A DNA stretch of 64,000 bases from Novosphingobium barchaimii LL02 (GCF_001046635.1 NZ_KQ130456.1:220013-284012); one strand, 5' to 3'; shown: positions 8,582-18,063, numbered from the stretch's first letter. Notes: generated by a model from the letters alone, not told the origin. Made by a program: numbers and translations.

Positions 8582-9646
8582 TCAGATCACCGCCGGTTCC
8601 AGCAGCCGGATCGTACCGGCATCCGCGTCGATCTCGGCCATGGCGCCGACCGGGATGCTGATCTGGCCCGCCACATGCCCGATCATCGCCCCCTGAAACG
8701 CCGGAACGCCAAGCGCGGCGAATCGCCGGTCGAGCACTTCGTAGACGGTGAAGTTGGAAAAGCCGCCGTCGGGGTTTTCGCAGTGGGTGCATTGGCCGAA
8801 CACCACGCCCGCGACCTTGCCCAGAATGCCCGCCAGCGCCAGTTGCGTGAGCATCCGGTCGACACGGTACTCGGATTCGTTGGTTTCCTCCAGGAACAGG
8901 ATCGCCCCGTCGAAATCCGGCAGCCAAGGCGTTCCCACCAGCGCGGTGAATACCGCCAGATTGCCGCCGAGCAAGCGCCCCCGCGCCTTGCCGCCATGAA
9001 AGGTCTTGGTCGGAGAAACCCGCCCGCCCAGGTTCGGGCCGGCATAGGCCGCGACCGAATACGTCGGCATGGCGCCTTCGAAAGCAACTTGCCGGAATGC
9101 ATCCCATGCCGAAGGCGGCCACGAGGCGGCAGCGTTGGGGCCGTGGATCGAAACAACCCCGGCCCTGGCCAGCGCCAGGCAAAGCGCGGTATTATCGCTG
9201 AAACCGGCGAACAGCTTGGGCTTGCGGGCAATGCTCGCGAAATCGAGGTGGGGCAGCAGCCGCGCCGATCCCCAGCCGCCGCGCACGGCCATCAACCCGC
9301 GCACCGTATCGTCCGCGAACATCGTCATGAGATCGCGCGCGCGCGCCTCGTCGGAGCCGGCCAGATATCCCTCCCGCGCGGTAATATGGGGGGCAAAGCG
9401 CGGCTCCAGCCCCATCGCCCGCACGGTCGCCGCGATCTCGTCCAGGCCGAAACGGTCGGCGATGAAACCCGCCGGCGCCACCAGTCCGAGCACGTCGCCA
9501 TTGCGCAGGCGCGGCGGGCGAACCATATTCCCTGAAACCGGCGTCGGCGCCGTGCGTGCGAAAGCCCCGAGGGCAGGCAGCGCGCACAGCCCGGCGCCAA
9601 GATTCACAAGCGCGCGCCTGCGCGTCAGGGTTTGCCCGATAGTCAT
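8582..9646 (-). CDS. ldcA: LD-carboxypeptidase (muramoyltetrapeptide carboxypeptidase, S66 family)
   Basis: The 354-residue enzyme is predicted to cut the terminal D-alanine from murein tetrapeptides during peptidoglycan recycling. GFSDNTAL holds the catalytic serine, EETNE the glutamate, and GHVAGQISIPVG near the C-terminus the histidine of the S66 triad. The N-terminus MTIGQTLTRRRALVNLG followed by a hydrophobic Ala/Leu stretch looks like a Tat-type signal, so the enzyme may be exported, unlike cytoplasmic E. coli LdcA. I chose the ATG at 9646, since the longer frame to 9748 only adds 34 residues with no homology character that would put the signal inside the protein. It is convergent with the PilZ gene, four bases apart. 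Confidence 0.88.
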   Translation of the reverse strand: MTIGQTLTRRRALVNLGAGLCALPALGAFARTAPTPVSGNMVRPPRLRNGDVLGLVAPAGFIADRFGLDEIAATVRAMGLEPRFAPHITAREGYLAGSDEARARDLMTMFADDTVRGLMAVRGGWGSARLLPHLDFASIARKPKLFAGFSDNTALCLALARAGVVSIHGPNAAASWPPSAWDAFRQVAFEGAMPTYSVAAYAGPNLGGRVSPTKTFHGGKARGRLLGGNLAVFTALVGTPWLPDFDGAILFLEETNESEYRVDRMLTQLALAGILGKVAGVVFGQCTHCENPDGGFSNFTVYEVLDRRFAALGVPAFQGAMIGHVAGQISIPVGAMAEIDADAGTIRLLEPAVI

Positions 9647-9747
9647 CACCGCAAACCTACAGCCTGTTCGCCCCCCTGCAAGACCATGCAGCCGGGTGCG
9701 TCCCATCTCTGCCCGGCAACACAAAGGGGCCGGGCCATGGAGTTCCA

Positions 9748-10623
9748 ATGACCGAAGAAGAAGACAAAGACCTCACCCAGCGCCGTTTCTACAAGGCCGA
9801 GCAGGAGGCGGGTTTCGCCGAACAGCAGCCCGACACGATCCAGACCGGGCACCCCGCCTACCAGTTGGCCTTCCGCGATACCGATTTCCTGCTGCGCGAC
9901 GAACTGCGCCCGGTGCGTTTCCAGCTTGAACTGCTCAAGCCCGAAATGCTGCTGGAGGAGGCCAATATCGGCTCGACCCTGGTGATGTACGGCTCCGCCC
10001 GCATTCCCTCGCCTGAAAAGGCCGACGCGCTGATACAGACTGCTGCCACCGATTATCAGAAGAAGGTCGCAGGAAACCTCGCCGACAAGGCGAAGTATTA
10101 CGACGAGGCGCGCAAACTTGCCCGCCTCGCCAGCAGCCGCGCGATCGTCGAGAAGGGCATGCGCCAGTTCGTGGTCTGCTCGGGCGGCGGGCCCTCGATC
10201 ATGGAAGCGGCCAATCGCGGGGCTGCCGACGTGGGGGCGGAATCGCTGGGCCTCAACATCGTGCTGCCGCATGAGCAGGCGCCCAATCGCTATGTCACGC
10301 CGCGCCTCTCGTTCCAGTTCCACTATTTCGCGCTGCGCAAGATGCACTTCCTGCTGCGCGCCCGCGCGGTGGCGGTGTTCCCCGGCGGGTTCGGCACGTT
10401 CGACGAGTTCTTCGAACTGCTGACGCTGATCCAGACCGGCAAGATGAAGCCGATCCCAATCCTGCTCTACGGCCGTGAATTCTGGGAGCGGGTGATCAAT
10501 TTCGAGGCTCTGGCCGAGGAAGGCACGATCAACCCCGGCGACCTGGACCTGTTCCGCTGGTGCGAAACGGCCGAGGAAGGCTGGGCACACATCAGCAAGT
10601 TCTACGAACTCGACGTCGACTGA
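9748..10623 (+). CDS. LOG family protein (TIGR00730-type Rossmann fold)
   Basis: The 291-residue protein has the two signatures of the LOG/lysine decarboxylase-like fold: GGGPSIMEAANRGA (residues about 149-162) and PGGFGTFDEFFE (about 212-223). LOG proteins are phosphoribohydrolases acting on nucleotide 5'-monophosphates such as cytokinin ribotides; many bacterial members, especially long ones like this, have no known substrate. The long N-terminal helical extension (1-70) is typical of the larger alphaproteobacterial subgroup. The gene stands alone and a strong hairpin follows its stop. Exact function is not known. Confidence 0.85.
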   Translation: MTEEEDKDLTQRRFYKAEQEAGFAEQQPDTIQTGHPAYQLAFRDTDFLLRDELRPVRFQLELLKPEMLLEEANIGSTLVMYGSARIPSPEKADALIQTAATDYQKKVAGNLADKAKYYDEARKLARLASSRAIVEKGMRQFVVCSGGGPSIMEAANRGAADVGAESLGLNIVLPHEQAPNRYVTPRLSFQFHYFALRKMHFLLRARAVAVFPGGFGTFDEFFELLTLIQTGKMKPIPILLYGREFWERVINFEALAEEGTINPGDLDLFRWCETAEEGWAHISKFYELDVD

Positions 10624-10633
10624 GGCGCCTATT

Positions 10634-10657
10634 CCCCTCTCCGCTTGCGGGGAGGGG
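10634..10657. terminator. Bidirectional hairpin between convergent genes
   Basis: CCCCTCTCCGC pairs with GCGGGGAGGGG across a two-base TT loop (one G-T pair). It lies between the LOG gene stop and the thiD stop, so it probably terminates both. The sequence type also occurs as a dispersed intergenic palindrome in related genomes. Confidence 0.6.
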
Positions 10658-10665
10658 GTGGGAAC

Positions 10666-11415
10666 CTAGCGAACGGCGTGGTGCCCCATCGGTCCGTGGC
10701 CTTCGCCAAAGCCGGGTGCGGCCAGCAAGGCGGCACGCACGAAATCGCGCGCATCCTCGATCGCCTCGGCCAGCGGAGCGCCTTGGCCCAGGAACGTCGC
10801 GATCGCGCTCGACAGAGTGCAGCCGGTGCCGTGGGTGTGGCGCGTTTCGATACGCGGGGCGGTCCATATCTGCGGCTCCTGGCCGGGCAGGACCAGCCGG
10901 TCGATCACTGTCTCGCCCGGCGCATCGCCGCCCTTGGCGATATAGCCGATGCCCTTGGCCATCAGTACCTCGTCGCCGCCCAGTGCCGCCAGTTCGTCGA
11001 CATTGGGGGTGGTGAGGCAGGCGATTGCCATCAGCCGCTCGAAAGCGGCAACCGTATCCGCGTCCGCCAGCACCGAGCCTGCGGTGGAAACCATCACCGG
11101 ATCGAAGATCACCGGCAGGTCAAGGCCGGCCAGCCGGTCGGCAACCATGTGCGCGATCTCGGCGCTGCCCAGCATGCCGATCTTGATCGCATCGACGCCA
11201 ATGTCGCTGATGCAGGCGTCGATCTGTGCGGCGACCATCGCCGCAGACAGCGTTTCCACTGCCGTCACGCCCTTGGTATTCTGCGCGGTGATCGCGGTGA
11301 TCGCAGTCATCGCATAGCCGCCCAGCAGCGTCACGGTCTTGATGTCGGCTTGGATGCCGGCGCCGCCCGAACTGTCTGAGCCGGCAATGGAAAGAATGCG
11401 AGGAGCCTGATTCAT
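10666..11415 (-). CDS. thiD: Hydroxymethylpyrimidine/phosphomethylpyrimidine kinase ThiD
   Basis: ThiD phosphorylates HMP and then HMP-phosphate to HMP-PP for thiamine synthesis in the cytoplasm. The 249-residue sequence has the ribokinase-family N-terminus ILSIAGSDSSGGAGIQADIKT, the HMP-binding region, DPVMVSTAGS and the anion-hole/catalytic motif HGTGCTLSSAIA near residue 195. Length is normal. It is the last gene of a minus-strand group glmM, DUF1272, thiD (43-bp gap upstream). ThiS and ThiG are encoded 42 kb away. No TPP riboswitch was recognised before it. Confidence 0.95.
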   Translation of the reverse strand: MNQAPRILSIAGSDSSGGAGIQADIKTVTLLGGYAMTAITAITAQNTKGVTAVETLSAAMVAAQIDACISDIGVDAIKIGMLGSAEIAHMVADRLAGLDLPVIFDPVMVSTAGSVLADADTVAAFERLMAIACLTTPNVDELAALGGDEVLMAKGIGYIAKGGDAPGETVIDRLVLPGQEPQIWTAPRIETRHTHGTGCTLSSAIATFLGQGAPLAEAIEDARDFVRAALLAAPGFGEGHGPMGHHAVR

Positions 11416-11458
11416 CCCAGCCCTCTACCCGGTTACGGTATGGCGAGTCGAGATGGCA

Positions 11459-11686
11459 TCAAGATTTGAAGCGGCGCAGTTTCGAAGGCGGGGCCGAATC
11501 CTGATGCCTGCGCGCCCGTGTCGGTCGGTCGACCAGTTCGCCTTCGCAGTTGGGGCACATATCGTCGACATCGTCGGCGCAGGTCGCGCAGAAGGTGCAT
11601 TCGAAGCTGCAGATGAAGGCGCCGGGGGCCTCGGCGGGAAGGTCGGTGCCGCAGCGTTCGCAGTCGGGGCGCATTTCCAGAGCCAT
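11459..11686 (-). CDS. DUF1272 domain-containing zinc-ribbon-like protein
   Basis: This small 75-residue protein has seven cysteines in paired motifs: CERCGTDLP, FICSFECTFCATCADD and MCPNCEGELV, the pattern of the DUF1272 family, presumably binding zinc. Its function is unknown. Its ATG shares a base with the glmM stop (TAATG), so it is translated with glmM. The C-terminal tail is basic (RARRHQ, KLRRFKS). Confidence 0.85.
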   Translation of the reverse strand: MALEMRPDCERCGTDLPAEAPGAFICSFECTFCATCADDVDDMCPNCEGELVDRPTRARRHQDSAPPSKLRRFKS

Positions 11687-13026
11687 TATGCCGCTACCTC
11701 CGCCACTGCGTCGCAGATCGACGCCACGACAGCTTCGACCTCACTGGCATCGTCGCCTTCGGCCATCACGCGGATGACCGGCTCGGTGCCCGAGGGGCGG
11801 ATCACCAGTCGCCCGCGGCCCACAAGCGAAGCCTCGGCATCGGCGATCACCGCCTTGACGCTGCCTGCCTCCAGCGGCTTGCCGCCGGAGAAGCGGACAT
11901 TGCGCAGAAGCTGGGGTACGGGGTCGAACAAGTGGAGCAGTTCGCTCGCCCGCTTGCCCGACTGGACCAGCGCGGAAATCACCTGCAGCGCCGCTACGGT
12001 GCCGTCGCCGGTGGTCGCATGGTCCAGCAGAATCATGTGGCCGGACTGTTCACCGCCGACGTTGTAGCCGCCGCTGCGCATCCGCTCCAGCACGTGGCGG
12101 TCGCCCACGGCGGTACGTTCCAGGTTCAGGCCAAGGCCGTTCAGGTAGCGCTCCAGCCCGAGGTTGGACATCACCGTGGCCACCACGCCGCCGCCGCGCA
12201 GGATACCCTGCGCCGCGAACTGGCTACCGATCAGCGCCATGATCTGGTCGCCGTCTACCGTCTTGCCCTTCTCGTCCACCACGATCAGGCGGTCGGCATC
12301 GCCGTCCAGCGCAATGCCGATATCCGCGCCGGAGGACACCACGGTTTCCTGAAGCAGTTCGACATGGGTGGAGCCGCAGCGCTCGTTGATGTTCTTGCCG
12401 TTGGGGTTCACGCCCACCGCGACGATCTCGGCGCCCAGCTCCCAGAAGGCTGAAGGGGCGACCTGGTAGGCGGCGCCATTGGCGCAATCGACCGCGATCT
12501 TCAGCCCGTCCAGCCGCACCGTAGAGGGCAGCGATGCCTTCACCGCGTGGATATAGCGGCCGCGCGCATCGTCGATGCGGCGGGCACGGCCGATCTCGGC
12601 CGAGGCAGCAAGGTCAAGGTCCTGGCCCAGCATAGCCTCGATCGCCAGTTCGTCCTCGTCCGATAGCTTGAAGCCGTCGGGGCCGAACAGCTTGATGCCG
12701 TTGTCCTCATAGGGGTTGTGGCTGGCTGATATCATCACGCCCACGTCGGCGCGCAGTTCGCGGGTCAGCAACGCAACAGCAGGGGTGGGCATCGGGCCCA
12801 GCAGGACCACGTCCATGCCCACGCTGGTAAAGCCCGCGACCATCGCATTCTCCAGCATGTAGCCCGACAGGCGGGTGTCCTTGCCGATGACCACGCGGTG
12901 GCGGTGCGTGCCGCGCAGGAACCGTGTGCCGGCCGCCTGGCCGACTTTCATCGCCATGGCCGCAGTCATCGCGCCCTGGTTGGTGCGGCCGCGAATGCCG
13001 TCGGTGCCGAAGAACTGCTTGCCCAT
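11686..13026 (-). CDS. glmM: Phosphoglucosamine mutase GlmM
   Basis: GlmM converts glucosamine-6-phosphate to glucosamine-1-phosphate, the step before UDP-GlcNAc, and so feeds peptidoglycan and lipopolysaccharide. The 446-residue sequence begins [13 protein letters not shown], has the active-site serine in [13 protein letters not shown], the metal loop DGDADR and the C-terminal phosphate-binding [12 protein letters not shown] prefer the ATG at 13026 to the GTG one codon earlier; GAGGG lies about eight bases upstream. It heads the glmM-DUF1272-thiD group and is divergent from the dicarboxylate symporter. Confidence 0.97.
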   Translation of the reverse strand: MGKQFFGTDGIRGRTNQGAMTAAMAMKVGQAAGTRFLRGTHRHRVVIGKDTRLSGYMLENAMVAGFTSVGMDVVLLGPMPTPAVALLTRELRADVGVMISASHNPYEDNGIKLFGPDGFKLSDEDELAIEAMLGQDLDLAASAEIGRARRIDDARGRYIHAVKASLPSTVRLDGLKIAVDCANGAAYQVAPSAFWELGAEIVAVGVNPNGKNINERCGSTHVELLQETVVSSGADIGIALDGDADRLIVVDEKGKTVDGDQIMALIGSQFAAQGILRGGGVVATVMSNLGLERYLNGLGLNLERTAVGDRHVLERMRSGGYNVGGEQSGHMILLDHATTGDGTVAALQVISALVQSGKRASELLHLFDPVPQLLRNVRFSGGKPLEAGSVKAVIADAEASLVGRGRLVIRPSGTEPVIRVMAEGDDASEVEAVVASICDAVAEVAA

Positions 13027-13212
13027 CACCTGACCCTCTTGGAAACCCTGCTTGCGAATGCCGCCCTGCCATTAGACTACGGCCGTTACCGCCGACTGAA
13101 CGCGTTCTTAAACTTCGGTCAGAAACACATCCGATGCGGATTTTGCAAAGGCCTCCTAAACCCAAGCCAGGCAAATTGCCATCGGGCGCGTGCCCGCCTA
13201 TTTGTGGGCACG

Positions 13213-14514
13213 ATGAGCGCACCTTCCTCCCCCCCTGCATCCGCCTCGACCTCCGGCCCCGGCGGCCCTTCGCGGATTCCTGAAATCAAGGTGCCGGGGA
13301 TGCTCACTCTGGCGGGGTTGGTCACGGGACTGCTGATCGGCCTGATGATCGCGGGCAAGCCGATCGCGGACACCGCGCTGGCGGTGGCAGGCCCGGTTGG
13401 CTCGCTGTGGCTGCAGGGTCTGCAGATGACGATCCTGCCGCTGGTTGCCGGACTGCTGTTCTCAGGCATCGTCGAGACCGTCGCCGCTGCCCGCGCTGGA
13501 GCCATGGCGCGCCGGACGCTGGGGATCATCGTTGGCTTCCTGGCCTTCAGCGCTGTTCTGGGCGCGGCGCTTATGCCACTGCTGCTGGAACTGTTCCCGG
13601 TGCCGGCCGGCGTCAGCTTCGACCACCGCGCCGATCCGGGCAAGGTCCCCGGCCTCGCCGATTTCCTGTCCTCGCTATTGCCTGACAACGTCGTCTCGGC
13701 GGCGGCATCCAGCGCGATGCTGCCGGTGATCGTCTTCGTCGGCCTTTTCGCGCTGGCCTCCACCAGGCTTGCCGACGAACCGCGCCGCAGCCTTGCCGTG
13801 CTTTTCGAAGGGCTGGCTGGCGCGATGATGGTAGTGATTGGCTGGGTACTGATGCTCGCGCCGATCGGCGTCTTCGCGCTGGGCCTGACGCTGGGCGTGC
13901 GCAGCGGCGGTGCAGCACTGGGAGCGCTGGCGCACTACATCGTGCTGGTGACGGCAGTGGGCACCGTGGTGATGATCGCGGGCTATGCCATCGCCGTGCT
14001 GGTGGGCCGCCGCAAGCTGGGGGCCTTTGCCGCCGCGATCCTGCCCGCGCAGGTCGTCGCGATCTCGACCCAGTCGTCGATCGCCACGCTGCCGGCCATG
14101 CTCGCCTCCAGTCGCAAGCTGGGCACTGCGCAAACAACATCGGAATTCGTGCTGCCGCTGGCGGTAACCCTGTTCCGCGCGACCGGCCCGGCAATGAACA
14201 TGGCCGTCGCCATCTACGCCGCGAAGCTGGCCGGGCTGGAACTGACCACCGGGGCGCTGATGGCAGGGGCCTTCGTGGCCTTCGCCACAACTTTCGGCGC
14301 CGTATCCTTGCCGGGCACGATCAGCTTCGTGTCCTCGATCGGCCCGATCGCAGCAGCCATGGGCGTGCCGCTGTGGCCGCTGGGTGTGCTGGTGGCGGTG
14401 GAAGTGCTGCCCGACCTCATGCGCACGGTTGGCAACGTGACCATGGACGTGGCTGTGACCTGCGCGGTCGATACCGGTGTGAAAGACCCTCAAACAATCG
14501 AAACCATCCACTGA
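13213..14514 (+). CDS. Dicarboxylate/cation symporter (DAACS family)
   Basis: The 433-residue integral membrane protein resembles DctA/GltP transporters that take up C4-dicarboxylates or glutamate with Na+ or H+. It has about eight hydrophobic segments plus two hairpin regions. The serine-rich STQSSIATLPAML corresponds to the first re-entrant loop, and ATGPAMNMAVAIY contains the NMxG-like substrate/cation site of the family with NMAV in place of NMDG, so coupling may differ. A Ser/Pro-rich leader (1-25) precedes the first segment. I start at ATG 13213; the frame is open upstream only because it runs antisense to glmM. Substrate is not determined. Confidence 0.85.
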   Translation: MSAPSSPPASASTSGPGGPSRIPEIKVPGMLTLAGLVTGLLIGLMIAGKPIADTALAVAGPVGSLWLQGLQMTILPLVAGLLFSGIVETVAAARAGAMARRTLGIIVGFLAFSAVLGAALMPLLLELFPVPAGVSFDHRADPGKVPGLADFLSSLLPDNVVSAAASSAMLPVIVFVGLFALASTRLADEPRRSLAVLFEGLAGAMMVVIGWVLMLAPIGVFALGLTLGVRSGGAALGALAHYIVLVTAVGTVVMIAGYAIAVLVGRRKLGAFAAAILPAQVVAISTQSSIATLPAMLASSRKLGTAQTTSEFVLPLAVTLFRATGPAMNMAVAIYAAKLAGLELTTGALMAGAFVAFATTFGAVSLPGTISFVSSIGPIAAAMGVPLWPLGVLVAVEVLPDLMRTVGNVTMDVAVTCAVDTGVKDPQTIETIH

Positions 14515-14559
14515 ACGAAACGCCGCGCGGGAAGGCAACTTCGCGCGTTCGGGCGCGCG

Positions 14560-15168
14560 CTATTCCTCCAGCTCGATGTCCCAATAGAGCCAGTCGCGCC
14601 AGGTTTCGTGGAGGAAATTGGGCGGAAAGCCCCGCCCGCGCTCCTGTAATTGCCAACTGGTTGGCCGGATCGGCGGGACCAGCGGCGGCATGTTCGCCTG
14701 CTTGGGTGTGCGCCCCCCCTTCCTGAGGTTGCACGGCGCGCAGGCCGTCAGGATATTTTCCCACGAGGTGCGCCCGCCCAGACGGCGGGGTAGCACATGG
14801 TCGAAGGTCAGTTGGTGCGTGCTGCCGCAATACTGGCAGGAAAACCGGTCTCGCAGGAACAGGTTGAAGCGGGTGAAGGCGGGAAACTCGCTGGGCTTCA
14901 CATATTGGCGCAGCGCGATCACCGAAGGGATCTGCATCGTCCAGCTGGGGCTGTGCACCGCGCGTTCGTAGCTGGAGATGATGTCCACCCGTTCCAGCAC
15001 CACCGCCTTGATCGCGGTCTGCCACGGCCACAGGCTGAGCGGGTAATAGGAAAGCGGCGTGTAATCTGCGTTGAGAACAAGTGCAGGGCAGTCGGAAAGA
15101 CTACGAGAGGGATCTCCCTCTGCGCTGCGGAAACGGGCCGCGCGCTCGATCAGGTCCGACCTGAGCAT
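14560..15168 (-). CDS. HNH endonuclease family protein
   Basis: The 202-residue protein has a compact HNH domain in its C-terminal half: FSCQYCGS, LTFDHVLPRRLGG, NILTACAPCN and RTPKQA, with the two CxxC pairs that bind structural zinc and the catalytic DH. This stand-alone type is widespread and conserved in alphaproteobacteria; it may act in repair or recombination rather than restriction, and no methylase lies near. The start MLRSDLIERAARF at 15168 is chosen because upstream codons give unconserved Arg/Cys-rich sequence. It is convergent with the symporter and divergent from gluQ. Confidence 0.88.
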   Translation of the reverse strand: MLRSDLIERAARFRSAEGDPSRSLSDCPALVLNADYTPLSYYPLSLWPWQTAIKAVVLERVDIISSYERAVHSPSWTMQIPSVIALRQYVKPSEFPAFTRFNLFLRDRFSCQYCGSTHQLTFDHVLPRRLGGRTSWENILTACAPCNLRKGGRTPKQANMPPLVPPIRPTSWQLQERGRGFPPNFLHETWRDWLYWDIELEE

Positions 15169-15326
15169 GGCCTCCTGTCGCAGGCTCTCATTGCTGTTTG
15201 ATGGCAACGCATAAGTGCTTTTGCAGCATTTGCGCGAGCCCGCGTCAAGGTGGCAGTTTGCAGAGACGCTTGTGCAATCCACAGGATCGCTTGCGGCTGC
15301 CGCCTTGGGCGCTAGGACGGGCGGAC

Positions 15327-16172
15327 ATGACGCGCACCCGCTTCGCACCCAGCCCCAACGGCCCGCTCCATCTGGGCCACGCCTATGCGGCCATGGTGGC
15401 GCACGATACTGCCCGCGCGCGGGGCGGCACCTTCGTCCTGCGCATCGAGGACATCGACGGCGCCCGAAGCCGCCCCGAGTTCGTGGAGGAATTCTTCCGC
15501 GACCTCGAATGGCTCGGCCTCGCATGGGACGGGGACGCGGTGTTCCAGTCGCACCGGCTGGCCAGCTACGCAGCGGCGGGAGACCGGCTGAGGGCCATGG
15601 GCCTGCTTTACCCCTGCACCTGCACCCGCGCCGAGATCGCCGCCGCCGCCCATGAAACCAGCCCTGACGGCCCGGTCTATCCCGGCACCTGCCGGGGGCG
15701 CGAGGTCAATCCCGCGCAGGCCGCATGGCGCCTGGATGTCGCGAAGGCGATGGCGCTCACCGGCCCGCTCGAATGGGTGGACGAGGAAGCTGGTCCGCAG
15801 ACCGCAGTTCCGCAGGTGTTCGGCGACGCGGTGCTGCTGCGCAAGGACCTGCCCGCCAGCTACCACCTTGCCGCGACGCTGGACGATACGGCGGACGGCA
15901 TCACCGTGGTCACGCGCGGCATGGACCTGTTCCCCGCCACTCATGTCCACCGCCTGCTGCAGGCCCTGCTGGACCTGCCGGTGCCGACCTGGCTTCACCA
16001 TCCGCTGCTGATCGAGCCGGATGGCCGCAAGATGGCCAAGCGGCGCGGCGCCCCCTCGCTGGCCGACCGGCGCCGCGCGGGAGAGGACGGGCCCGCCATC
16101 ATCCGTGCGCTGCGCGATGGCGTCCTGCCCACTGGCCTTTCGCTTTCGCAAGGCGTACATCAAACGCCATGA
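15327..16172 (+). CDS. gluQ: Glutamyl-Q tRNA(Asp) synthetase
   Basis: The 281-residue enzyme attaches glutamate to queuosine in the anticodon of tRNA(Asp). It is a truncated class I glutamyl-tRNA synthetase paralogue without an anticodon-binding domain. RFAPSPNGPLHLGHAY supplies the HIGH box, GRKMAKRRG the KMSKS-like loop, and LYPCTCTRAE with YPGTCRG the zinc-binding cysteines of this family. The start ATG 15327 places the first motif at residue 4, normal for the family. Its stop overlaps the HIG1 gene start (ATGA). Confidence 0.95.
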   Translation: MTRTRFAPSPNGPLHLGHAYAAMVAHDTARARGGTFVLRIEDIDGARSRPEFVEEFFRDLEWLGLAWDGDAVFQSHRLASYAAAGDRLRAMGLLYPCTCTRAEIAAAAHETSPDGPVYPGTCRGREVNPAQAAWRLDVAKAMALTGPLEWVDEEAGPQTAVPQVFGDAVLLRKDLPASYHLAATLDDTADGITVVTRGMDLFPATHVHRLLQALLDLPVPTWLHHPLLIEPDGRKMAKRRGAPSLADRRRAGEDGPAIIRALRDGVLPTGLSLSQGVHQTP

Positions 16173-16402
16173 ACTACATCCTTGTCCCCATCATCGTCGT
16201 GCTGGTGATCATGGTCGTCATCAGCCTCGTGCGCGGCATCGTCGCCTTCCTGAACAGCACGAAGGAAGACCTGAACCGCGATCCCAACGCGACCGGGCCG
16301 ACCGCCAACCAACTGCTGCAGAACAAGATGATGTTCAACCGCATCAAATATCAGGCCGCCGCCGTGCTGGTCTGTGCGCTGCTGTTGGCGATGGCGCGCT
16401 GA
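16169..16402 (+). CDS. HIG1 domain-containing small membrane protein
   Basis: A 77-residue protein with two membrane helices (residues 3-26 and about 60-75) joined by a loop with NQLLQNKMMFNRIKYQAAAV, which fits the HIG1 pattern. HIG1 proteins associate with cytochrome oxidase and respiratory supercomplexes; the bacterial role is inferred from the mitochondrial homologues. Its ATG overlaps the gluQ stop, so the pair is coupled. Confidence 0.8.
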   Translation: MNYILVPIIVVLVIMVVISLVRGIVAFLNSTKEDLNRDPNATGPTANQLLQNKMMFNRIKYQAAAVLVCALLLAMAR

Positions 16403-16413
16403 AGCAGAGGTTT

Positions 16414-16523
16414 GCGGCGGGGCTTCGACAAGCTCAGCCTGAGCGGGCTCGGAAGCATACAGCAGCTTCCGCTCATCCTGAGCCTGTCGAAGGGTCAGGC
16501 TGAGCTTGTCGAAGCCCCGCCGC
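16414..16523. repeat. Nested REP-like inverted repeat
   Basis: Two arms of 29 bp (16414-16442 and 16495-16523) are exact reverse complements. Inside them is a second, imperfect pair built on CTTCGACAAGCTCAGCCTGA and CTTCGACAGGCTCAGGATGA. This is a repeat of the type scattered through sphingomonad intergenic regions. It fills the gap between the HIG1 gene and the cobalamin adenosyltransferase gene and may act as a terminator or RNA stabiliser. Confidence 0.85.
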
Positions 16524-16550
16524 CATCCCCCAAAAACCTAAGGAACTCCC

Positions 16551-17120
16551 TTGGTCCGACTTAACAAGATCTACACGCGCACCGGCGATGACGGCTCCAC
16601 CGGTCTGGTCGACGGATCGCGCCTGCCCAAGCACGCCGCGCGCATGGAAGCGATCGGCGCGGTGGACGAAACCAACAGCGCCATCGGCCTCGCCGTCTGC
16701 GCCCTGTCCGGCAGCCCCCACGCCGCGAACCTCACCCGCATCCAGAACGATCTGTTCGACCTTGGCGCGGACCTTGCGACTCCGGGTGACGATTTCGCCC
16801 CCGGCGAGATGACCCTGCGCATCGTCCCCGCGCAGGTGGACTGGCTGGAAACCGCGATCGATGCGGTGAACGATCACCTCTCGCCCCTGCGCAGCTTCAT
16901 CCTGCCCGGCGGCAGCGAGGCGGCGGCGCGCGTGCACATCGCCCGCGCCTCTGCCCGCTCCGCCGAACGCCGCGCCACCGCGCTGGCGGCGGACACTCCG
17001 GTCAACCCCGCCGCGCTCGCCTATATAAACCGGCTGAGCGATTACCTTTTCGTCCTTGCCCGTGCGGTGAATGCCAACGGCGCCGATGACGTGCTTTGGG
17101 TGCCCGGCCAGAACCGATAG
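16551..17120 (+). CDS. Cob(I)alamin adenosyltransferase (PduO/MMAB type)
   Basis: The 189-residue enzyme transfers the adenosyl group of ATP to cob(I)alamin to give adenosylcobalamin. The N-terminus has the ATP loop KIYTRTGDDGSTGL, followed by EAIGAVDETNSAIGL, and the C-terminal half has ARASARSAERRA and NRLSDYLFVLAR, all hallmarks of PduO-type transferases. The start is a TTG at 16551; AAGGA sits about seven bases upstream and there is no better in-frame codon before the conserved region. Confidence 0.93.
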   Translation: MVRLNKIYTRTGDDGSTGLVDGSRLPKHAARMEAIGAVDETNSAIGLAVCALSGSPHAANLTRIQNDLFDLGADLATPGDDFAPGEMTLRIVPAQVDWLETAIDAVNDHLSPLRSFILPGGSEAAARVHIARASARSAERRATALAADTPVNPAALAYINRLSDYLFVLARAVNANGADDVLWVPGQNR

Positions 17121-17192
17121 ATATAATCGCTAGGTTCCCTCTCACGGCGCAACCTGTTAAGCGCCCGGTTAAATTCTAGAGGGAGTTTGGCA

Positions 17193-18062
17193 GTGCAGAC
17201 AGTCGGCATCATCGGCGCAGGCATCATGGGCGCAGGCATCGCCCAGACCGTGGCAAGCAAGGGCATGGACGTAGTCCTGACCGATGTGAGCCTGGAAAAT
17301 GCCGAAAAGGGCAAGGCCGGCATCGCCAAGAGCCTCGCCAAGCTGGTCACCAAGGAAAAGATCACCCAGGCCGACGCCGACGCGCTGCTGGCCCGCATCA
17401 CCCCCGCTGCCGACTACTCCGCGATGTCGGGCGCCGACCTCATCATCGAGGCCGCCACCGAGCGCGAGGATATCAAGCACAAGATCTTCGAGGCCGCCGG
17501 CAAGGTGCTGGGCGCCAATTCGATCATGGCATCGAACACCAGCTCGATCCCGATCACGCGCATGGCGGCCAGTTCGCCCGATGCGGCGCGGTTTTGCGGT
17601 CTGCACTTCTTCAACCCGGTGCCGGTCATGGGCCTGGTCGAAGTCATCCCCGGGCTCGCCACTTCGCAGGACACGATCGACCGCATGAAGGCGTTCGGTG
17701 AAAAGCTGGGCAAGACCGTGGTGCTCGCCGGGGATGAACCCGGCTTCGTCGTAAACCGCATCCTGTGCCCGATGCTCAACGAGGCGATCTTCGTTCTGGG
17801 CGCGGGCATCGGTTCGGTCGAGGATATCGACGCCGGCTGCAAGATCGGTCTCAATCACCCTATGGGCCCGCTGACACTGGCGGACTTCGTGGGCCTCGAT
17901 ACGCTGTACGAGATCATGAAGGTGTTCCAGGCGACCACCGGCGATCCGAAGTACCGCCCCGCGCCGCTGCTGCAGAAATACGTTGAGGCAGGCTGGTACG
18001 GCCGCAAGTCGGGCAAGGGCTTCTACGATTATTCCGGCGAAGTGCCCGTTCCCAGCAAGTAA
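17193..18062 (+). CDS. 3-hydroxybutyryl-CoA dehydrogenase
   Basis: The 289-residue enzyme oxidises (S)-3-hydroxybutyryl-CoA to acetoacetyl-CoA with NAD. It has the Rossmann loop [13 protein letters not shown], the catalytic histidine in [16 protein letters not shown], and the [17 protein letters not shown] region that ends the 3HCDH C-terminal domain. Size is that of a single-function HBD rather than a FadB fusion. I use GTG 17193, seven bases after GAGGGAG; the TTG at 17187 would lie only one base from that site. It may link to the acetoacetyl-CoA reductase at 47.6 kb through C4 metabolism, though not by operon. Confidence 0.93.
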   Translation: MQTVGIIGAGIMGAGIAQTVASKGMDVVLTDVSLENAEKGKAGIAKSLAKLVTKEKITQADADALLARITPAADYSAMSGADLIIEAATEREDIKHKIFEAAGKVLGANSIMASNTSSIPITRMAASSPDAARFCGLHFFNPVPVMGLVEVIPGLATSQDTIDRMKAFGEKLGKTVVLAGDEPGFVVNRILCPMLNEAIFVLGAGIGSVEDIDAGCKIGLNHPMGPLTLADFVGLDTLYEIMKVFQATTGDPKYRPAPLLQKYVEAGWYGRKSGKGFYDYSGEVPVPSK

Positions 18063-18063
18063 A

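Noticed and set aside
14560-15168. The HNH nuclease as part of a restriction or defence system
   Set aside because: No methylase, helicase or other defence gene is adjacent; the type is a common conserved single gene in alphaproteobacteria.
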